From Papaver somniferum (taxonomy: Eukaryota; Streptophyta; Magnoliopsida; Ranunculales; Papaveraceae), in contig NW_020621603.1 in NCBI RefSeq assembly GCF_003573695.1, positions 17,905,116 to 17,969,115 of the forward strand: 64,000 nucleotides of DNA, read 5' to 3'. Of this stretch, positions 1 through 10,137 are shown piece after piece. The notes beneath the pieces are model-generated. The model was not told where the DNA came from, made no database searches, and saw only the letters and a program-made list of their open reading frames with translations. Numbering within the stretch: the stretch's first letter is position 1; every line of letters begins with the position of its first letter. The position numbers and the translations under genes were made by a program.

Positions 1-32
1 GCATGCGAGGTCAACCGAGCTATGCTCTAACA
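1..32 (-). repeat. copia LTR, terminal 32 bp (cut by window edge)
   Basis: These bases equal the terminal 32 bp of the LTRs at 5304-6635 and 10138-12546 (ending ATGCTCTAACA on the plus strand). On the minus strand this is the start of the 3' LTR of the first element. The rest lies outside the window. Confidence 0.85.
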
Positions 33-760
33 ATCTCCCCCTTTGTCAATTTTAGTGACAAAACTATTAATACATATGGAATACAAAAAAGATAAACTTT
101 AGTGGCTCCTATTCCATAGTCTAATCTTCAACGTTCCCTGAAATCTTCGTCCTTCCAAGTACTCCAATGATCCCAAAAGTTGTAAGTTTAGCATCACCGT
201 TGTTGAAGATCCGTAGCTATAACAATGAGATAAATCGAGATTCTCGATCATTATTATACAGTGTCATAGTATTATTATTATGTAACATCAAAGTCCAATT
301 GTATCAAGACTTTAAGAATAATACTACGGTGATATGTATCACTCCCCCTTAGTCAATACTTCATCTCGATCATGCAAACCACTCCCCCTTATACAATGAT
401 CCGAAAAACATATGTATTTGTAGTGTGAACTACAATATTTTTCCCCTTTTTGTCAATAAAATTGGCAAAGGTACAAGAACGGGATCATAATGAAATTTTC
501 ACAAGAGACATTTCATAGACTAAAAGAAAAATACATAACAACTTAATTTAGATGCAATCATAAAGTCGAAGCTAAATGCATTCATCAAGGAGTTTTAAGA
601 TACAAGATAACCCCTTTAAAATTCCATAGCCGCACACCCCGCAAGATATTACCATTAAGAACAAGTTCAAAAGAACTCTCTCGCATTTGATGTCATTCCC
701 GAAAGAACAACAAGAGCGACCTTAATTTCGAAAGAAAAGAAAGATTTTTTAATTGGACAC
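33..760 (-). other. Conserved 3' UTR with several polypurine-like tracts
   Basis: Read on the minus strand, this stretch contains repeated A/G runs of the type AAAGGGGGAGA. On the plus strand they appear as pyrimidine runs at 36-46, about 342-352, about 381-391 and about 444-456. The one touching the LTR (33-47) is the likely polypurine tract for plus-strand priming. The same block recurs at 6636-7330, 16912-17390 and, in plus orientation, 15360-16068, so it is a conserved part of the family. No coding frame is conserved in it. Confidence 0.65.
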
Positions 761-1790
761 CAAAAACCATAGAAATGATTTTCTATATCCGAAACTCAAC
801 CAAATTAATCACAAGAAAACCCATGATTAATTTAATTGGAATACGCAACTAAATCAAACCTCAAAAGTGATCAATTTAATCGAAAGTTCTCAACATAAGT
901 AAACTCACGGACCTACGACCAAAGTAATCATACGGAGATGACAAACTTAATCGTTCACATCCTCAACATAAGGAAAACCTTACGGAATATACGACTACAT
1001 TAACCAATAGAACATGATTTGTATAGCCGTTCATATACTCAACACAAGAACTTGTGGAATATATGAAAACTCAACTAGACTAATTACAAGAGAACTTATA
1101 ATTAATCTAATTGGAATACAAACAACCAAACTAATCACAAAAGTAATCAATTTAATTGTCAAAAGACTTTCTCGACAAAAGAAGACTTTCGGAGCAAACA
1201 ACTAAATAACCAATCAAGATAATTAATTTAGTCCAAGAATGCTCAACATATAGCATCTTATGGAACAACCAACAAGGCCAATATTAATCGACATAGTTGT
1301 AAGGTGCTCAACATAAGACACACAATGGAGCCTTCACGGTAAAACATAACAAAATGGATCAATGAAGATCAATACCGTGGATAACATACAAGGATCTATT
1401 ATATTTTCCATCAAAACGACATAATAGACTTTATCCTTGTCAAACAAAAGATTTTATCCTATTTTCCATCAAATACATGACTGCATAGGCATAATTTTTG
1501 TAATTGTCAAAAGTCCATTCGTCCTTTCATCAATACGAATACCAATTCATGAACGACTTTATTTTTGACAGCATATGGGACCTTCAAGTTCACGGACGCA
1601 AACAATACATATCCCATAATCAAATTGCAATATCACAAAATCATAACGATCAATACTGCAATAACATCATCCTCCAAATATTTTAGAATTTAAAAACCAA
1701 TAAACCTAAAAAATAACATAAGAAAATGAAAACAAAAATAGCTATGTGTGGTCACAATCATCGATATTGAAAACTCTAGTTATTCTTCCA
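761..1790 (-). other. Non-coding tail of element A
   Basis: AT-rich sequence shared with 7330-8390 of element B. It has short direct repeats around words such as CTCAACATAAG and TTAATTTAATTG, visible every 60-100 bp between about 780 and 1320. I find no conserved reading frame. It looks like untranslated filler of the non-autonomous family. Confidence 0.6.
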
Positions 1791-1812
1791 ACTAATACAA
1801 AAAGAAGACGTA

Positions 1813-3999
1813 TTAGGCATTAATGAACTTTTCCAAAGTTTCTTCAGAGAACTCCTTCTCGTTATTGAAAAGTCCATTGAAAAAGGGACCATTCAACTCC
1901 TCCAAATCTTTTGAAAACACTGTCAATTTATTGAGTTCCTTTTCTAGTTTTCGTACAGTGTTTGTAGATTGAGACAACATTCGTTCATACTGAATTATAT
2001 CATCTAAGGATACAGCGATCCGAGATTTTAAGCTGTTTCTTTTGTTGATGAAATCTTTTACCATATTCCTGAAATTTCATCACTTTGATAAGAAGACAAG
2101 AACCAGTTTAAGGGAGGATTTTTACCATTAATTGTAGTCTTCACTTTCTTCTAACTTGTGGAGGAAATCCCAGTACATTGGTGTGGTTTTAAAAGAACCT
2201 ACAACTTAGACCTGCAAGTATACAGGGTCAGTTGTAGTGAGTGAGGTAAGAAGGGGTTTTTCCTCAGGGACAAGGAGGGTGTAATGCTATTTCTTTGTGT
2301 TTTCCTAACTAATTTCCTAAAGTGGCAGTGACAAGAGCTAAACAATGGGAAGTATACTAGGGCCTTTGAGTCCACCATTAATTTACATTACTTGTTCTGA
2401 TCCTAACACTAACCTTGTCCTTATAACTGATAATGAAAGGGATGTCAATCCTCTACATATCTAAGGTCAATCTGTTATGGATGATTCAATCACAACTAAG
2501 ATAATCCTCCTAAGCATTAACTGTCTTTTCAAGGTACAACTAATCAAAAGGTTCATATATACTGTTAAGTATGAGTTGCAGTTCTACAACACAGAATAAA
2601 TCTAACTACAATGGATGCATTACATACACTGTGAAAGTTAAGTGTTGAAGTCCTAAGACTAAATTCCATCCTAAACAATTAAGCATAACAAGGTTATTAT
2701 CATGAACATGAACATCAAATAGCAAATTAGGGTTTCATCTAACCCTAGCAGAACAACTTAGAACATGAACTGTGAATTAAAATTAGAATTGAAACAAAAA
2801 AAGTAAAAACCTAAAACTAACACTATTGGTGCTCTGGCTAGCCCAGGCATACCCCTAACATTACAAACACCATGTTCTATTTATAGTGCAGAATCCCCAA
2901 ATTTCTAAACCCTAATTTTTGAAAACCTAAAATTTGATTTGGGGATTTTCAATTTGACGTACCCACTTTCGATTTCACCTCAACCCATACCTTCTTCTGT
3001 TCTTCCCACTTGTTCTGCTGCTTTTGCTGCTCTTCTTTGTGAACTGTGAACCCTAGCTCGAGTCGTCTCATCAACTCCACACCCTAGGTCAGTGGGATGT
3101 GAATTTGATGAAACACCTAGGCTAGGTAGAGAGATGGTGGAGTTGTCGGGTGGTTGTGGTGGTGGTGTGGTTCGAGGTCTGGTGGTTCAGTGATGGCAGG
3201 AGATGGTGGTGGCGGAAGTTGCAGGTGATAGGGAAGAGAGGAATTTGGGGAGAAGAGGAGAAGAGGTCGATGAAGAATGGGTTAGGGGCTGTTTGGTTTG
3301 TGGTGTAGGTGTTTGGCGTTTGGGTGTTGAGCGGGAGTAGCGAACTTTGATGCACAACGAGTAAAGAGCGTTGGATGATCCCATATAGATTGAATCGAAC
3401 GGCTACGATGGAGAGGTATGTAGAGACCGTTGGATTATGAGATACAACAAAACTGACGGCTTCAGATGGAACTAGGTACTATGGTGTTTGACAGGAGCTT
3501 CGGATTTTGATGCACAATGATGAGGTGGCTGTTGGATGATGAGATGGATCCAATCTGACGGCTCTCATGGAAATGGGTATGGATAATGGAAATGGATTTG
3601 GGTAAGGGTTTTGGGCCTTGGGTATGCCAAGCCCATATCTTCTTTAAGGACAATTCTTCCTCTTCAAGCCCACTTCTAGTTGATCCGGCTCTTGGAAACA
3701 CCATTCTTCGATGCCTTTCTGCGGGAGTCTTTGCCGTTTCTTTGCTCTTTTCGCTCTGTGAGTTAACCAGGCTTTATTTAGTACCTAAAAATGCAAAATT
3801 AATTAAGTAAAGTATTTATTCTTGAAAACAACGAAAACACATAATATGGGATAAAATGGAGCGTTAGTGCACAAATGATGAGTTAAATGCCAATAAAAAG
3901 GTGCAAATATATACAATATTTGGCACACATCATACATCGACGTACGATAGCTTCCAGAGTTACGTTCCTGCTTGTGCTGCATCTAGTGATGGGTGCCAT
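1813..3999 (-). pseudogene. Element A copy of the extra coiled-coil ORF, split by a solo LTR
   Basis: This is the counterpart of the 149-residue frame at 8395-8844. The N-terminal part (start codon complement at 3997-3999, protein beginning MAPITRCSTSRN) lies right of the solo LTR at 2179-3932, and the C-terminal part (1813-2064) lies left of it. Besides the insertion, a stop ends the frame at 1813-1815, a few codons before the stop used by element B. Function is unknown. The sequence is rich in Lys, Glu and Leu in a helical pattern. Confidence 0.7.
2179..3932 (-). mobile_element. Solo LTR (1754 bp) with 5-bp target duplication TACAT
   Basis: The insertion is absent from the matching site in element B (about 8782). 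It is bounded by TACAT at 2174-2178 and at 3933-3937. Its ends are TGGTGTGG and CACACATCA on the plus strand, so the minus-strand reading begins TG and ends CA as an LTR should. No internal coding region is present, so this is a solo LTR left by LTR-LTR recombination, or a very small LTR element. Orientation rests only on its resemblance to plant LTRs whose ends run out of a CTGCAGG-like stretch (about 2205-2230). Small frames inside it look accidental. Confidence 0.8.
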
Positions 4000-4159
4000 G
4001 GAACAAATTTTTTTGTGATTCTCCGTTTGCGAACGACTAAAACCCTGTACAAACAAAAGCTTTTGTATTTTTAGATATATATATATATATATATAAAAAC
4101 AAAACAAAACAATAACCAAAAATACACTCCTTGAGCCAAAAAGACGCAAATCCCCATTT

Positions 4160-5237
4160 TCTCAAGACAAACATGGGGACGCGAACGTCTAGGGTTAGGT
4201 AGAAATGATAGGACCAAAACGTTCCCCTTGTTTATCCCATAATGACTTTCTATGGGAAAAGATTCTTCTTCTTTTGTTCCTGGAAGCGCTTGTCACATAG
4301 GACTTGCTACAGTTATAAATAGGAAAGGACAATGAGCATTCCGTAGTAACAAACGTTTCTTTAAACTCAAATTCTTCAACTTGCGAGTGTCCTTAAGGAA
4401 TGAGCCTGAGATTATATCTGAAACTGTCTAAATAATCTCCCCTATTCCTGGAAACACAATTAGAACCAATATTATAGACTTTGGACTTGTACGGTACAAG
4501 ATTCCACACAACTTGTCTGTGAAGTTGATCTAACTCATCATTCATTATCTTTTTCCAAGAGAGATTGTTTAGAGTTGTATCAACATTTTCTGGTTCTAAT
4601 TGAGAAGAATAACAACCAACTGGAAGTTCTCCTCTGATTGTAGAGTCTACTCCTCTTTTAGAAACGATAGACGACACACAAAGTGGAGAATCGCCTAGCA
4701 CATGTAGAAAAAGAACACAACGACTGTCACTACACCATTGAAGTGAAGAGGTAAAACACAAGGCAAGGTTACTCATATTATTAGTACTTTTATGTTTGGA
4801 ATTTCCTGATAGAATTGTATGTCCTTTTTGAGTAACACAAGGTTGCATGGTATTTTTGCAAGAATTACTTGCCGCCTCTAGACTCCTTAAAGAAGACATA
4901 CAGGCTTGTTGAGGATGATCCGATGAGCATCTAAATAAGCCAGACCCTTGACATTTGTCTGATTGGTTCCTAGTCACATCAGTTTTTCAACAAGCGATCG
5001 TTGAACATTATCTGAATGGTGACAATTCTTTAGAAAAGAACAACAGGATTCTTTCGAATTCAATGAGAGACTCTTACTGGATATCAAATCCTTAAGAGTT
5101 GCAATTTCTGCAACAAGACCAGAATAGATCTGGATTTGTTCTTCCAATCTCTTTTGAAGAGTAACCAGTTTATCAGACTTTTTCTTGCGGTTGTTTTTCA
5201 AACCTGGTGAAGCGTTAATTGAGACTTTATAGTCCAT
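4160..5237 (-). pseudogene. Decayed, internally deleted copia gag-pol of element A
   Basis: The minus-strand frame opens at 5237 with MDYKVSINASP, then a helical stretch (KLVTLQKRLEEQ) resembling the gag C-terminal coiled coil. Around 4725-4770 a decayed protease active site can be seen (CSDSRC in place of the DSG-type motif). It is followed directly by the start of reverse transcriptase (MNDELDQLHRQVVWNLVP, 4490-4550). Integrase and the catalytic RT and RNase H core are missing, so a large deletion joined protease to RT. A stop (about 4974) and a frame change separate the pieces. The colinear copy is 9028-10071. Confidence 0.7.
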
Positions 5238-5289
5238 ATAGTCAGATCGCTACAAACACAGACTTTTGAGGTCTTTAATGTGTTTGCCC

Positions 5290-5301
5290 GCTCTGATACC
5301 A
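5290..5301 (-). other. Primer binding site, initiator Met tRNA
   Basis: The minus strand reads TGGTATCAGAGC, complementary to the 3' end of plant initiator Met tRNA, two bases from the LTR end. This fixes the element orientation as minus and the LTR at 5304-6635 as its 5' LTR. Confidence 0.9.
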
Positions 5302-5303
5302 AT

Positions 5304-6635
5304 TGAAAAAGCGGGGGTCAAACAACACCACCCAATATTTCGCTTAACAATCTGTATGGAATAACTCCGAAATCTCGGCTAGAGAATCAACTGGACAGTC
5401 AGACTCAATCTAGATAAAAGTATCTCAAGGAGATAATATCTCTCTCTTGATTTGATTTTTACTCAAGCTAAAAACAATAGCGAGTCTTTATCAAATACAA
5501 GGAATAACTTGGACGGTAGACTTTTACTGGGTTTGTGAAAACCATGCCCAAACGTGTACGTGTATGTTGGTTCAACATAGTAACCCAAAAGGTTAACCAT
5601 ATGAGCATTTCATATTAACCTTGTTCTTCTTCACCATAACTAGTTCAATTGACTCAAATGAACTACTTAAAGAGTTGTTCAATTGCTATGACATCTTATG
5701 TAACTACACAAGACACAATTGAAACAAAGATGATTCGATTCGATTGAATCGGCTTATGAAATTTTATATCCACGGTTTGCATAAAGCATTCCTTAGTAAT
5801 TTAAGTTTCATGATCAGAGCACATCTTTAGATCATAACCACTTAAGCTCACAAACAAGTTCGCGGACTTAAGACAATCGATGGAGTTTTCAAACTCAGCA
5901 GAAAATCTCGGCAAGGAGACTTTCGCCAGTTCGCGGACTAGGTTCGCGGACTTGCACGCAAACGAGTTGTTGGAAAATCCAAGCAGAAATTCTCGGTAGG
6001 GAACTTCCGTCAGTTCGCGGACTTGGCAAAGCCAATTCCTCCGGTTTCTCTCAATCAACAGAGTTTGAAAACTTCGGATTAAGGAATACATGGTTATGTA
6101 ATCAAAACTCTCATTCCAATCATTTTGACATTCTCAGAGGACGTTATATAGCCGTTATTCACAGACCGTTTCACGTCAAAGCAATTCTCAAGGTAATTAA
6201 AACTTTTCATGACTTTCGTCACTAGGTGAAGATAAACTTGATCAAAGAGAAACGCTTTACCAACACATGATTTCGAGATATAGATAGGCGAGATATACTC
6301 GGCTCGAAATATCAAATTTGTATGATCCAGTATATATAGCATACGACTTTTGTCTCATAAGAAGTTGAAGATAGAAGAGACAGACTTTTGAGTGATAGAT
6401 AAGTTCAAGTCTCCACATACCTTTTTGTTGATGAAGTTCCACGGTTCCTTGAGTAGATCTTCGTTGTTGCATTATGAATCGTCATGAAGTCCTTGAGATC
6501 AACTAAACTTTTCTATCCTAGTCCGAGACTTAGCTATTTAGGCTAGAAATCAAGACTCATAATTTTGATCACTAACATTGACAAACATGCTTGAGATAGC
6601 AACGCATGCGAGGTCGACCGATCTATGCTCTAACA
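5304..6635 (-). repeat. copia LTR shared by elements A and B, promoter-deleted (1332 bp)
   Basis: On the plus strand it starts TGAAAAAGCGGGGG and ends TGCTCTAACA. It is the 5' LTR of element A and, as no second LTR follows, also the 3' LTR of element B. Compared with 10138-12546 it lacks about 1.05 kb at 5511-5520. That block includes the TATA box seen at 11267-11274 and the downstream start region. A GGTA tetranucleotide occurs at both breakpoints in the longer copy, as expected for a microhomology deletion. The U3 part keeps repeated GTTCGCGGAC words (5858-6030). Confidence 0.9.
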
Positions 6636-8390
6636 ATCTCCCCCTTTGTCAATTTTAGTGACAAAACTTTTAATACATATGGAATACAAAAAAGATAAAC
6701 TTTAGTGGCTCCTATTCCATAGTCTAATCTTCAACGTTCCGGGAAATCTTCGTCCTTCCAAGTACTCCAATGATCCCAAAGGTTGTAAGTTTAGCATCAC
6801 CGTTGTTGAAGATCCGTAGCTATAACAATGAGAGAAATCGAGATTCTCGATCATTATTATACAATGTCATAGTATTATTATGTAATATCAAAGTCCAATT
6901 GTATCACGACTTTAACAATAATACTACGGTGATATGTATCACTCCCCTTTAGTCAATACTCCATCTAGATCATGGAAACCACTCCCCCGTACACAGTGAT
7001 CTGAAAACCATATGTATTTGTAGTGTGAACTACAATATTTCTCCCCCTTTTTGTCAATAAAAATGGCAAATGTACAAGAACGAGATCATAATGAAATTTC
7101 CACAAGAGACATTTCATAGATTAAAATATAAATACATACCAACTTAATTTAGATGCAATCATAAAGCCGAAGCTAAATGCATTGATCAAGGAGTTTTAAG
7201 ATACAAGATAACCCCTATAAAATTCCACAGCCGCACACCCCGCAAGATATTACCATTAAGCACAAGTTCAAAAGAACTCTCCCCCATTTGATGTCATTCC
7301 CGAACGAACAACAAAAGCGACCTTAAATTCAAAAAAAAAAGAAGGATTTTTTAATTGGACAACAAAAACCATAGAATTGATTTGCTATATCCAAAACTCA
7401 ACCAAATTAATCACAAGAAAACCCATGATTAATTTAATTGGAATACGCAACTAAATCAAACCACAAAAGTGATTAATTTAATTGAAAGTGCTCAACATAA
7501 GTAAACTTACGGAGCTACGACTAAAGTAATCATACGGAGATGACTAACATAATCGTTCACATACTCAACATAAGGAAAACCTTACGGAATATACGACTAC
7601 ATTAACAAATAAAACATGATTTGTATAGCCGGTCATATACTCAACACAAGAACTTGTGGAATATATGAAAACTAAACTAGACTAATTACAAGAGAACTTA
7701 TAATTAATCTAATTGGAATACAAACAACCAAACTAATCACAAAAGTAATCAATTTAATTATCAAAAGATTTGCTCGACAAAAGAAGAATTTCGGAGCAAA
7801 CAACTAAATAACCAATCAAGATGATTAATTTAGTTCAAGAATGCTCAACATATAACATCTTATGGAACAACCAACAAGGATAATATTAATCGACATAGTT
7901 GTAAGGTTCTCAACATAAGACACACAATAGAGCCTTCACGGTAAAACATAACAAAATGGATCAATGAAGATCAATACCGTGGATAACATACAAGGATCTA
8001 TTATATTTTCCATCATAACGACATAATAGATTTTATCCTTGTCAAACAAAAGATTTTATCCTATTTTCCATCAAATACATGACTGCATAGGCAGAACTTT
8101 CGTAATTGTCAAAAGTCCATTCTTCATTTCATTAATACGAATACCAATTCATGAACGACTTTACTTTTGACAGCATATGAGACCTTCAAGTTCACTGACG
8201 CAAACAATACATATCCCATAATCAAATTGCAATATCACAAAATCATAACGATCAATACTGCAATAACATCATCCTCCAAATATTTTTAGAATTTAAAAAC
8301 CAATAAACCTAAAAAATAACATAAGAAGATGAAAACAAAAATAGCTATGTGTAGTCACAATCATCGCTATTGATAACGCTAGTTATTCTT
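6636..8390 (-). other. Non-coding 3' tail of element B
   Basis: Aligns with 33-1790. It keeps the AAAGGGGGAGA-type tracts (plus-strand pyrimidine runs near 6639-6650, 6945-6950, 6984-6990 and 7041-7050) and the repeated CTCAACATAAG words. No conserved frame is seen. Confidence 0.6.
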
Positions 8391-8394
8391 CCAA

Positions 8395-8844
8395 CTAATC
8401 CAAAAAGAAGACGTACTGGGCATTAATGAACTTTTCCAAAGTTTCTTCAGAGAACTCCTTCTCATTATTGAAAAGTCCATTGACAGAGGGATCATTCAAC
8501 TCCTCCAAATCTTTTGAAAACATTGTCAATTTACTGAGTTCCTTTTCTAGTTTTCGTACAGTGTTTGTAGATTGAGACAACATTCGTTCATAGTGAATTA
8601 TATCATCTAAGGATGCAGCGATCCGAGATTTTAAGTTGTTTCTTTTGCTGATGAAATCTTTTACCATATTCCTGAAATTTTCATCACTTTGATAAGAATA
8701 CAAGAACCGGTTTAAGGGAGGATTTTTACCATTAATTGTAGTCTTCACTTTCTTCAAACTTGTGGAGGAAATCCCAGTACATCGACGTACGTTAGCTGCC
8801 AGAGTTACGTTCCTGCTTGTGCTGCATCTAGTGATAGGTGCCAT
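8395..8844 (-). CDS. Extra ORF of the copia family: 149-residue basic/coiled-coil protein, unknown function
   Basis: An uninterrupted minus-strand frame runs from ATG at 8844 to TAG at 8395-8397, between the decayed pol and the 3' UTR. It starts MAPITRCSTSRN. I chose this ATG because upstream codons include a TA-repeat whose length differs between copies A and B. The N-terminal 50 residues are basic. From about residue 52 to 120 the sequence is Lys/Glu/Leu/Ile-rich in a pattern that suggests a helical coiled coil (for example RKLEKELSKL). There is no zinc knuckle, catalytic motif or signal peptide, and I do not recognise the family. It stays open here while pol in the same element is ruined. 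It could be a gag-like, RNA-binding or captured host segment. Transcription would have to start in the LTR at 10138-12546, which still has a TATA box. Confidence 0.5.
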   Translation of the reverse strand: MAPITRCSTSRNVTLAANVRRCTGISSTSLKKVKTTINGKNPPLNRFLYSYQSDENFRNMVKDFISKRNNLKSRIAASLDDIIHYERMLSQSTNTVRKLEKELSKLTMFSKDLEELNDPSVNGLFNNEKEFSEETLEKFINAQYVFFLD

Positions 8845-9027
8845 GGAACAAAAGTTTTTGTGATTCTCCGTTTGCGAACGACTAAAACCCTGGACAAACA
8901 AAAGATTTTGTATTTTTAGATATATATATAGATAAAAACAAAACAATAACATAAATACACTCCTTGATACAAAAAGACGCAAATCCCCATTTTCTCAAGA
9001 CAAACATGGGGACGCGAATGTCTAGGG

Positions 9028-10071
9028 TTAGGTAGAAATTATGGGACCAAAACGTTCCCCTTGTTTGTCCCATGGTGACTTTCTATGAGCAGAGATTCTT
9101 CTTCTTTTGTTCCTGGAATCGCTTGTCACATAGGACTTGCTACAGTTATAAATAGGAATGGACGATGAGCATTCCGTAGTAACAAACGTTTCTTTAGACT
9201 CAAATTCTTCAACTTGTGAGTGTCCTTGAGGAATGAGCCTGATATTATCTCTGAAACTGTCTAAATAATCTCCCTTATTCATGGAAACATAATTAAAACC
9301 AATATTATAGACTTTGGACTTGTACGGTACAATATTCCGCACAATTTGTCTGTGAAGTTGATCTAACTCATCATTCATTATCGTTTTCTAAGAGAGATTG
9401 TTTATAGTTGTATCAACATTTTCTGTTTCTAATTGATCAGAATAACAACCAACTGGAAGTTCTCCTCTGATTGTAGAGTATACTCCTCTTTTAGAAACGA
9501 GTGACGACACACAAAGTGGAGAATCGCCTAGCACATGTAAAAAAAGATCACAACGACTGTCACTACACCATTAAAGTGAAGAGGTAGAACACAGGGCAAG
9601 GTTACTCATATTATCAGTACTTTTATGTATGGAATTCCCTGACAGAATTGTATGTCCTTTTTGAGTAACACAAGGTTACAAGGCATTCTTGCAAGAGTTA
9701 CTTGCAGCCTCCAGACTCCTTAAAGAAGACATACAGGCTTGTTGAGGATGATCCGATGAGCATCTAAATAAGACAGACCCTTGACATTTGTCTGATTGGT
9801 TCCTAGTCACATCAGTTTTCTCAACAAGCGATCGTTGAACATTATCTGAATGGTGACAATTCTTTAGAAAAGAACAACAGGATTCTCTCGGATTCAATGA
9901 GAGACTCTTACTGGATATCAAATCCTTAAGAGTTGCAATTTCTGCAACAAGACCAGAATAGATCTGGATTTGTTCTTGCAATCTCTTTTGGAGAGTAACC
10001 AGTTTATCAGACTTTTTCTTGCGGTTGTTTTTCAAACCTGGTGAAGCGTTAATTGAGACTTTATAGTCCAT
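9028..10071 (-). pseudogene. Decayed, internally deleted copia gag-pol of element B
   Basis: The frame opens at 10071 with MDYKVSINASP and stays open to about 9676. After stops it resumes in the same frame at 9378-9028 with MNDELDQLHRQIVRN, the start of reverse transcriptase. A residual TQVEG-like stretch (GHSQVEEFE) and an ETF motif of RT follow. The protease DSG motif is decayed (CSDSRC) and integrase is absent. The frame relation between the two open segments is preserved (693 bp apart, a multiple of three), so point mutations rather than indels closed it here. Confidence 0.7.
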
Positions 10072-10123
10072 ATAGTCAGATCACTACAAACACAGACTTT
10101 TGAGGTCTTTAATGTGTTTGCCT

Positions 10124-10135
10124 GCTATGATACCA
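10124..10135 (-). other. Primer binding site of element B, one mismatch
   Basis: The plus strand reads GCTATGATACCA against GCTCTGATACCA in the sister copies. It lies two bases from the LTR at 10138, so pairing to initiator Met tRNA would carry one mismatch. Confidence 0.8.
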
Positions 10136-10137
10136 AT

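Larger units (their letters stand above)
33..5303 (-). mobile_element. Internal region of non-autonomous Ty1/copia element A
   Basis: This is the space between two LTRs of one family, read on the minus strand. From its 5' end it holds a Met-tRNA primer site (5290-5301), a short gag/protease/RT remnant (about 4160-5237), a small extra ORF split by a solo LTR (about 1813-3999), a long non-coding tail (about 33-1780) and a polypurine tract beside the 3' LTR. No integrase or RNase H is left, so the element could only have moved with enzymes from elsewhere. Element B (6636-10137) is colinear with it except for the solo LTR at 2179-3932. Confidence 0.85.
6636..10137 (-). mobile_element. Internal region of non-autonomous copia element B
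   Basis: Colinear with 33-5303 but without the 1.75 kb solo LTR. The order on the minus strand is primer site, gag/protease/RT remnant (9028-10071), extra ORF (8395-8844), non-coding tail (about 6636-8390) with polypurine-like tracts, then the LTR at 5304-6635. Divergence between A and B is low, so the tandem duplication is fairly recent relative to the decay of pol, which both copies share. Confidence 0.85.

Noticed and set aside
3122..3810. Several open frames in the 1.75 kb insertion
   Set aside because: They lie inside a solo LTR, overlap one another on both strands and are low-complexity (Thr/His/Ser).
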